Source: Candidatus Zhuqueibacterota bacterium (lineage in GTDB: Bacteria; Zhuqueibacterota; Zhuqueibacteria; Thermofontimicrobiales; Thiofontviventaceae). From it: a stretch of DNA of 52,846 nt. The stretch spans positions 1 to 52,846 of the forward strand of contig JAFGDW010000186.1 of assembly GCA_016931935.1 (NCBI GenBank), in the 5' to 3' direction. Shown here one piece after another: positions 47,143 through 52,846 of the stretch. The translations under genes were made by a program, and so were the position numbers. The notes beneath the pieces are model-generated. The model saw nothing but the letters and a program-made list of their open reading frames with translations. It was not told the DNA's origin and made no database searches. Within the stretch, counting starts at the first letter, position 1. Each line of letters starts with the position of its first letter.

Positions 47143-48144
47143 TTACTTTTTGAGTGGAATCCGTAACAAATACTTGTGCGATGTCATATAAAGATAGGAA
47201 TCATCATTTCCCAACGTACAATTAGCCGTTGCCAAATCCGTTTCCAACACCCCGATGTGATCGCCGTTCGGGGCAAACACATGCACGCCACACGGTCCGG
47301 TTGCAAAAAGATACCCGTTCGGATGCATATCCATGCCATCGGGCAATCCTGGTTTATCCCTATTTTTCCAGCCTTCAAAATCGTAGAATACACGCCCGTT
47401 GGAAATGACGCCATCATCAGCCAAATCGTAGGCCATAATTCGCGGATCGCTGCCATCGGATACGGCGACATATAGCGTTTTTTCATCCGGTGACAACTCA
47501 ACGCCATTGGGGAAGGTCAGTTCATCGGTTAACAGCGTTAATTCACCGTTCGTTTTCAGACAATAGACGCCATTAAACGCCAGCTCTTTGGCAGGGTTAT
47601 TATTCTGCACTTGCAAACCATACGGGGGATCAGTGAAAATCAAGTCACCATTTTTGCGATAGATGAGATCGTTGGGGCTATTCAGTCGTTTGCCCTGATA
47701 ACGATCCACCAAAATCGTTTTGGTAAAATCTTTCGTATTGAGACGACAAATTGCACGATTCCAATGATCGCACATCACGAGCTGTCCGGCTGCGTCCAGC
47801 ATTAATCCATTACAACCTTCACCCTGGCCATCCTGAACTGACCATACAGCACCCGCAGGACGCAGATAAACGCTCAAGCCTTCGCCTTCTTTCCATTTGT
47901 AATTAGTATTTTTTGGAATATCATTGAACAGCACAAAATCGCCATCAGGCACCCAAACCGGGCCTTCACTCCAACTAAATCCATCAGCCAGTTGTTCGAT
48001 CACCGCCCCCGGTGCAATAATATCATCCAGCCGCGCATCGAGTCGATTGACACTACCGGTTGGTGGATTGGCGGGCTGTTGCTGGCATGAAAGTGTAATA
48101 CAGACTGATAATAGTATCAAAAATATTTTAATTGAGTTAACCAT
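47143..48144 (-). CDS. SMP-30/gluconolactonase-like lipoprotein
   Basis: 333 aa, six-bladed propeller of the SMP-30/gluconolaconase/LRE family. A lipoprotein signal (hydrophobic segment, lipobox LSC with Cys at about 20) makes it an exported, lipid-anchored form. EGPVW (about 60-64) begins the propeller with the metal-binding Glu, DHWNRAICR and SPNDLIYRKNGDLIFTDPPYG (about 155-175) carry conserved Asn and Asp ligands, and NGVELSPDEKTLYV (about 219-232) is the last conserved strand. Lactone hydrolysis is known for the family; the substrate here is unknown. GGAG seven bases upstream supports the ATG at 48144. Confidence 0.9.
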   Translation of the reverse strand: MVNSIKIFLILLSVCITLSCQQQPANPPTGSVNRLDARLDDIIAPGAVIEQLADGFSWSEGPVWVPDGDFVLFNDIPKNTNYKWKEGEGLSVYLRPAGAVWSVQDGQGEGCNGLMLDAAGQLVMCDHWNRAICRLNTKDFTKTILVDRYQGKRLNSPNDLIYRKNGDLIFTDPPYGLQVQNNNPAKELAFNGVYCLKTNGELTLLTDELTFPNGVELSPDEKTLYVAVSDGSDPRIMAYDLADDGVISNGRVFYDFEGWKNRDKPGLPDGMDMHPNGYLFATGPCGVHVFAPNGDHIGVLETDLATANCTLGNDDSYLYMTSHKYLLRIPLKK

Positions 48145-48270
48145 ATTTCACTCCAAGCGAATTATTGATAAACAGTAATCACTTTAGATTTCAAAAGTCA
48201 AACAAAACCAAAGCAGGGCGTGTCTAACGTTTTCGTCTCCCGTTTGACGTTTCACATACGGCCTGCCACG

Positions 48271-49317
48271 CTATGCGAATTTTAGTAATATCTTTAAATA
48301 GTCTTCCGGCGATTGCTCCAGCAACATGAAAGCTTGTTGTGCCTCGCTACCCGGCATAATTGCCGAAATCAGCGCATCGGGACGCAAATGTCCTTGTGTC
48401 AGATGCTGGATTGTCTCAGCAAATTCCCCATGCGTTACACGAGACGTGCGTAATGTCGCTTCTTTGAAAATAAGTTCTTTCATCACCAGCGGCGCCGGTT
48501 GTTCTGCCAAACCAAGTACGCACACCGTACCGGCCGGCCGCAAACTCTGAATGCACTGACGAATCGGATGCAGGGCGCCGGGGATATCGACCGCATGTCC
48601 AATTGCCTCAAACGCCACATCGACACCGCGACCGTTGGTCAATTCCATGATCGTTTCAACCGGAGACTGCCTGGTTGCGTTAATTGGGATCACATCCGCC
48701 CATGTACGCTCGGCAATATGCAGCCGATTTTCCAGCAGATCGACCATAAATACCGGCTGGTCAGTTTTCGTCCGCACTGCTTGCAAAATGCATTGACCGA
48801 CTTTTCCGGTACCAAAAATGGCAACCGTGTCGCCCGCTTTTAATCCCGCGCGATTGCAGGCATGAAAACCGATAGAAAGCACTTCGATCAATGCTGCGTG
48901 AGTGTCGGGGATGGAGTCATCCACCTTAAATAGCATGAAATCCCGCGCGGCGACATATTCAGCAAATCCACCATCTGTATCGATGCCCAGCAATTTCAAG
49001 CTACGGCACGCCGGGAAATGACCAAGCTTACACGCCGGACATTCACCACACCAGAAAATCGGATCAACCGCAACCCGATCACCCATATTGTAACCTTTCA
49101 CCGATGCCCCGATTTCTACAATTTGACCGGCAAACTCATGTCCCGGAATAAAAGGAACATGCGTGCGGCCGTCAAACTCGCCATGAAACACATGCTGATC
49201 CGATCCGCAAATGCTGGCATAGGAAATTTTTACCAACACGTCATCGGATGATATTATTGGCGTTGGAACTTCAGTCCAGATAAATTTTCCATATTCTGAT
49301 AATACTGCAGCTTTCAT
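48271..49317 (-). CDS. Zinc-dependent medium-chain dehydrogenase
   Basis: 348-aa MDR-family alcohol/polyol dehydrogenase, probably sorbitol or threonine dehydrogenase-like. Zinc site: Cys37 in SICGSDQHV and GHEFAG (about 62-67); the structural zinc cluster CGECPACKLGHFPAC (about 91-105) has all four cysteines. NAD-binding GTGKVGQ (about 172-178) and the following acidic residue at the end of the second strand suggest NAD over NADP. The YedF-like gene ends 22 bases upstream, and the SMP-30-like gene follows after 126 bases, so the three form a likely small operon. Confidence 0.9.
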   Translation of the reverse strand: MKAAVLSEYGKFIWTEVPTPIISSDDVLVKISYASICGSDQHVFHGEFDGRTHVPFIPGHEFAGQIVEIGASVKGYNMGDRVAVDPIFWCGECPACKLGHFPACRSLKLLGIDTDGGFAEYVAARDFMLFKVDDSIPDTHAALIEVLSIGFHACNRAGLKAGDTVAIFGTGKVGQCILQAVRTKTDQPVFMVDLLENRLHIAERTWADVIPINATRQSPVETIMELTNGRGVDVAFEAIGHAVDIPGALHPIRQCIQSLRPAGTVCVLGLAEQPAPLVMKELIFKEATLRTSRVTHGEFAETIQHLTQGHLRPDALISAIMPGSEAQQAFMLLEQSPEDYLKILLKFA

Positions 49318-49339
49318 TTATGAATACACTCCTTATAAT

Positions 49340-49672
49340 TTATACACGAATAATTTGGTCAGCCTTCGCCATCACCTGGACTGTTTGATCCATTGTCCCG
49401 ATTTCTCCAATAAGTAGCTTATCTCTCAAATTAAGGTGATCCAGACAGGTTCCGCAAGTGTCAATCCGCGCACCTTTTTCCTGTAAAGTACGAATGCTCT
49501 CAATAACTTTACTGCCTTCGGTTGTTAACAGTACACCACCATTAACGCAACCGACAACATCGACGTTCGTATCGGATGCCGCTAGTTTTTCCAGAAAAAT
49601 CTTCAACAACTTACGTCCCAGTTCAGGATTCCCGGAACCCATTTGATCAGAATTCAGATAAAGCAGTGTCAT
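49340..49672 (-). CDS. YedF-like DsrE-fold protein
   Basis: 110-aa protein of the DsrE/DsrF-like fold, matching from memory the C-terminal domain of the selenium-metabolism protein YedF. The opening LLYLNSDQMGSGNPELGR, the middle VNGGVLLTTEGSKV and the CGTC pair (about 73-76) in DTCGTCLDHLNL are characteristic. The N-terminal TusA (SirA) domain of full YedF is missing. A role in sulfur or selenium transfer is expected from the family; no selD, selA or selenocysteine gene is in the window. First gene of the minus-strand metabolic cluster, with AGGA upstream. Confidence 0.8.
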   Translation of the reverse strand: MTLLYLNSDQMGSGNPELGRKLLKIFLEKLAASDTNVDVVGCVNGGVLLTTEGSKVIESIRTLQEKGARIDTCGTCLDHLNLRDKLLIGEIGTMDQTVQVMAKADQIIRV

Positions 49673-49956
49673 AATCTGGTCCTATAGTGATTACATGTTA
49701 GTATTTTCAAACTACCATTATTTTAAAGTGGAATAACTTGAAATTATTAAACTTTTTAAATATAACGTCATCGCCGGAAAATGTCAAGCAAATTCGGTTT
49801 GCAACTTGAAACCTTTATTAATTTAGCACTAAAAATAAACTTTCTGTTGTCATATGTGTTAAAGAGTTAGTTTTGCATCTTATCCAACGCATATCATGTT
49901 TCGAGTACTACCGAAAAATTAATTGACTATTTATTAATAATTAACGGAGCCATGTT

Positions 49957-51618
49957 ATGATAAATCGACGTGAATTTGTCAAGGTTGGGGCACTATCTTC
50001 GGCAGGATTAATGCTTGGTTGCTCGTTGCGACCCGTGTTCGACATTCTCATCAAAAATGGAACGCTGGCTGATGGTACCAAGACCGAGCTCTATCAAGCG
50101 GATATTGGCATTAGCGGTTCAAAAATTATCACCATCGGCGATTTGAAACATGCTTCAGCTACACATGTAATCGATGCAACAGGTTTGATCGTCGCCCCGG
50201 GTTTTATTGATATTCACACACATACGGATGTGGAATTGCTGGTGAATCCGCTGGCGGAAAGCAAAATCCATCAGGGTGTAACAACTGAAATCGGGGGAAA
50301 TTGTGGCTCGTCTTATTTTCCATTGAACGACGCTGATTTTGCTGAGGGGGACCGCTTGATGAATGAGCGCTACGGTCGCACGCTAACCTGGCATACAACA
50401 AATGAATTTCTGGATACGCTGGCGCAATCAAAGCCATCAATTAATTTTGCTACGTTTGTGGGACATGGACAAATTCGCAGTTTTGTTGTGGGAAGAAACG
50501 ATGTGGCACCAACTCCCGATCAACTTAAACAGATGCAATATCAACTGGAACATGCGCTGGAACAGGGTTGCGTGGGCATGTCCACCGGGCTTGAATATGC
50601 TCCGGGCAGCTATGCCAAAACGGATGAGCTAATTGCATTATGCGAAGTCGTCGCCAGGCATAACAAAGTCTACGCAACACATATGCGCAATGAAGACGAT
50701 ACAGTTGAAGAAGCCATTGAGGAAGCATTGCGTATCAGTCGGGAATCCGGAGTGGCGTTACAGATATCCCATTTAAAAGCGTGCAATCGCGCCAACTGGC
50801 ATAAAACCGAGCGATTTCTCGAAACGCTAGCCAAAGAATCGCAAGCTGGTCTGCCGGTTCATGCCGACCGTTATCCATATGTCGCTTACAGTACCGGACT
50901 CGGTGTTTTCCTGCCATTATGGGCGCGACAGGGCAATACGGATGATATTGTTCGCCGACTTGAAAGTAAAACTGACCGGGATAAAATGAAAGCTTATACC
51001 GAAAGCCGTGGAAACCGGATTGGCGGATGGGATCGCGTGCAAATCAGTTCCTGCATGACTGACGCGAATAAAAAATGGGAAGGCATGTCGATTGATGCGT
51101 GCAGCGAAAAAACACGGTTGGAACCATTTGAATTTATTCGGCAACTTCTGATTGAGGAACGGACAGAAGTTAACATCGTTGGCTTTGCCATGGATGAAAA
51201 CAATCTGCATCGCATTTTACAATTCCCATTAACCATGATCGGCTCTGATGGCAATGCAATTTCCCCAACGGGCAAATTGGGAGAAGGTAAACCGCATCCA
51301 CGTTTTTATGGCACCTTCCCACGCATATTGGGATGCTATTGCCGTGAGGAAAAATTATTTGATTGGCCGACTGCCGTCAAAAAAATGACATCAATGCCAG
51401 CCGACAAATTACAACTGAACCAACGCGGACATCTGCAAAAAGACTATTTTGCTGACGTTACGATTTTCAATCCACAGACCGTGATTGACAACGCCACATT
51501 TGTAGACCCTCATCAGTTTGCCAGCGGGATAGAATATGTCATTGTAAACGGAACCGTAACAATTACAGATGGAAAACACACTGGCAAACAGGCGGGAACA
51601 GTCATTAGAGAAATTTAG
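49957..51618 (+). CDS. Tat-exported amidohydrolase, N-acyl-D-amino-acid deacylase type
   Basis: 553 aa. The start RREFVKVGALSSAGLMLGCS combines a twin-arginine motif with a lipobox Cys at about 22, so the protein is likely exported folded by Tat and lipid-modified. It is followed by the amidohydrolase-superfamily D-aminoacylase fold: GFIDIHTHTD (about 85-94) for metal, GGNCGSSYFPL (about 111-121) with the carboxylated-Lys or Cys region, ATHMRNED (about 240-247), QISHLKACNR (about 268-277), and IGSDGNA (about 427-433). It removes acyl groups from N-acyl-D-amino acids in related enzymes. ACGGAG is 4-5 bases before the ATG. It stands alone on the plus strand. Confidence 0.88.
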   Translation: MINRREFVKVGALSSAGLMLGCSLRPVFDILIKNGTLADGTKTELYQADIGISGSKIITIGDLKHASATHVIDATGLIVAPGFIDIHTHTDVELLVNPLAESKIHQGVTTEIGGNCGSSYFPLNDADFAEGDRLMNERYGRTLTWHTTNEFLDTLAQSKPSINFATFVGHGQIRSFVVGRNDVAPTPDQLKQMQYQLEHALEQGCVGMSTGLEYAPGSYAKTDELIALCEVVARHNKVYATHMRNEDDTVEEAIEEALRISRESGVALQISHLKACNRANWHKTERFLETLAKESQAGLPVHADRYPYVAYSTGLGVFLPLWARQGNTDDIVRRLESKTDRDKMKAYTESRGNRIGGWDRVQISSCMTDANKKWEGMSIDACSEKTRLEPFEFIRQLLIEERTEVNIVGFAMDENNLHRILQFPLTMIGSDGNAISPTGKLGEGKPHPRFYGTFPRILGCYCREEKLFDWPTAVKKMTSMPADKLQLNQRGHLQKDYFADVTIFNPQTVIDNATFVDPHQFASGIEYVIVNGTVTITDGKHTGKQAGTVIREI

Positions 51619-51900
51619 GTTTTAAGCCGATGGGGCTAAATTCAAAAACTGTTCGTATTACACAAAAACATACGTCCGCTATCTGTAGTGTAAATCTGAT
51701 AAAAACAGACGTACTTCACCTGATAGACATAAAAAATAACATACCGAATTGCATCGGCAGTTATTTATGTGTTATAATTGTGCGGGTTTTCAAAAGAAAT
51801 GAATGAATATTCAGGTAATATTGATGGAAATTTTAATTAAGCTATTTTGCGAGTTAAATTACCAAGCATGTGTTGACTGGTGAATATTCCTTACCCTTAA
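51619..51900. other. Convergent 282-base intergenic region
   Basis: Lies between the amidohydrolase stop and the zinc-ribbon gene stop. No clear terminator hairpin with a T tail is visible on either strand, and no other gene is seen. Confidence 0.4.
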
Positions 51901-52323
51901 TTATCGGTTTTGAACCAAAAGTCGCTCACCATCCTCAAACAAAACATTGATCTTCTGGTCATCAACCACATCTTTGACAATACCGAGTCCGAAGGTTTTA
52001 TGATTGATCGCCTCATCAACTTCATAGGTACTACTCATTTTGTAGTTGATCGCGGAATCAATATCAGCGGCTTCAAGTAGTTTTGCTGTTTTGGTTCGTC
52101 GGGTTTTCATGGAACTACCTTTTGTTGGTTTGCTTACCGTTTTTTGTTTCCGAATCACCGGTACAGCGCTGGTTCCGGCGCGGAATTTATGATAGCTCAT
52201 ACAGATTTTGCACATTACCTTATCAATTTGTGCACCCTGCATGGCAGTAATTAAATGAATGGTTTCATTTTTACATTTGCCGCAGTACGCTTCAATTTCC
52301 TGCCCTATCGCTTTCGTAACCAT
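51901..52323 (-). CDS. Zinc-ribbon protein with Tudor/KOW-like C-terminal domain
   Basis: 140 aa from the ATG at 52323, six bases after AAGGAG; the longer frame to 52482 has no site and odd composition. A zinc ribbon is formed by CGKC (Cys14 and Cys17) and CKIC (Cys38 and Cys41). A basic Lys/Arg-rich middle (about 50-80) follows. The C-terminal segment (about 100-138), HKTFGLGIVKDVVDDQKINVLFEDGERLLVQ, split in two here, has the pattern of small Tudor-like beta-barrels found at the ends of helicases and in RapA or CarD-type proteins. The combination suggests nucleic-acid or RNA-polymerase binding. I do not recognise a named family. Confidence 0.65.
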   Translation of the reverse strand: MVTKAIGQEIEAYCGKCKNETIHLITAMQGAQIDKVMCKICMSYHKFRAGTSAVPVIRKQKTVSKPTKGSSMKTRRTKTAKLLEAADIDSAINYKMSSTYEVDEAINHKTFGLGIVKDVVDDQKINVLFEDGERLLVQNR

Positions 52324-52846
52324 CGAGTCTCCTTCTTTGGAATCCGTCATCATGAGTTGTACATTAGTTAAATATACTATTTTTTGCCCCAAAAAGCAAC
52401 TCATTAAATTTATATTTTTTTTTGTCAAAATCAAGTAAATACACTTTAATTTGCCAAAACCCTGATTAAAATTTATTAGCAATTGGAAACTTCCATTTTT
52501 ATCATAGAGTTAAACACTTTTAAGAAGGGATTTTTTTCTTGGATATTAGAAAAAAAAATGATATATTGGTTGACATTGGTGTTACCATATGTCGCTATTT
52601 CAACTGAGACAAGAATTTAGTATCCTTTCAATATGGGATGGATATATTGATTTCGACATGCTCAGCCAACGGTATGTGCCGTACACTGAGCTTGCCGTCT
52701 CGCAGCGGCGTGAACGGTATCGAAGGGTACAATCACAATCATAAATTGAATGGATACAGAATTTAGTAACTGAGAAATTATTTTCTGACATTTTTTGGCA
52801 GAAAATGTTAAAACATATTTTAGACAGGATTTCACGGATTCACAGG
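52324..52846. other. Non-coding right end of the window
   Basis: About 520 bases upstream of the zinc-ribbon gene, including its promoter region and, at 52655-52696, a degenerate REP-like inverted repeat. I found no gene with supportable features; the 63-aa minus-strand frame at 52600-52791 crosses the repeat and is unconvincing. The right edge is cut. Confidence 0.5.
52655..52696. repeat. REP-like inverted repeat, degenerate copy 2
   Basis: GACATGCTCAG (52655-52665) and CTGAGCTTGCC (52686-52696) pair with two mismatches; inside, ACGG and CCGT also pair. The half-sites are those of the repeat at 7638-7693 but in the opposite order, so one copy is the inside-out form of the other. Confidence 0.55.

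Noticed and set aside
52600..52791. 63-aa minus-strand frame near the right end
   Set aside because: It crosses the REP-like repeat and has no supporting start signal.

Overview
The window (about 53 kb, AT-rich, single contig with no IS element, prophage or CRISPR array that I can see) looks like the chromosome of a Gram-negative (diderm) bacterium. Reasons: two very large predicted outer-membrane barrel proteins, several signal peptides and lipoboxes, a heptose-7-phosphate kinase for LPS-type sugars, TolB-like and NHL beta-propeller proteins, and an AMP nucleosidase of the short form I associate with Bacteroidetes-related phyla. An FCB-group lineage such as Calditrichota, KSB1 or a relative is my best guess, with low confidence; no 16S rRNA is present to settle it.

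Left end (12-7420, minus strand): a compact six-gene unit, read response regulator -> ParA-type ATPase -> membrane-anchored lytic transglycosylase -> 714-aa acidic protein -> FtsZ fused to an HPt-like domain -> 363-aa protein, closed by a clear intrinsic terminator at 12-41. The FtsZ core carries signatures I remember as archaeal-type rather than bacterial. It lacks the usual C-terminal FtsA/ZipA-binding peptide and instead ends in a helical domain resembling a histidine-phosphotransfer (HPt) domain. Similar HPt-like domains occur twice in each of the two flanking proteins, and in all five the phosphorylated histidine appears to be replaced. I read this as a candidate undescribed signal-linked cytoskeletal system; it is the main finding.

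8105-14081 (minus): a four-gene two-component operon (GGDEF response regulator, HAMP-PAS histidine kinase, REC-PAS-PAS histidine kinase, NtrC-type sigma-54 activator), pointing at the FtsZ unit and possibly controlling it. 14147-17263: a lone glycine decarboxylase subunit 2 gene and a divergent AgmX/TonB-like membrane protein.

17372-24697 (minus): housekeeping block rplM-rpsI-rpsB-tsf-pyrH-frr-nitroreductase, preceded by pyrR-pyrB-pyrC with a terminator hairpin in its leader suggesting attenuation. 25382-31055: a small coiled-coil protein, a TPR/TolB-propeller lipoprotein, uvrC overlapping an NHL-propeller gene, and a small proline-tailed membrane protein. A tRNA-His with an excellent promoter lies at 31567.

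31697-40913 (minus): a probable long operon of YfcE-like phosphodiesterase, heptose kinase hldA, an M1 metallopeptidase joined to an outer-membrane barrel, an SbcD/Mre11-like nuclease, and a giant outer-membrane protein with a four-copy YVG motif. 41248-52323: AMP nucleosidase, a permuted ATP-grasp enzyme followed by a single-domain response regulator, an unrecognised conserved-looking protein, a sodium:alanine symporter, a small metabolic cluster (YedF-like protein, zinc dehydrogenase, SMP-30 lactonase-like lipoprotein), a Tat-exported D-aminoacylase-type amidohydrolase, and a zinc-ribbon/Tudor-like protein. Two degenerate REP-like inverted repeats lie at 7638-7693 and 52655-52696.
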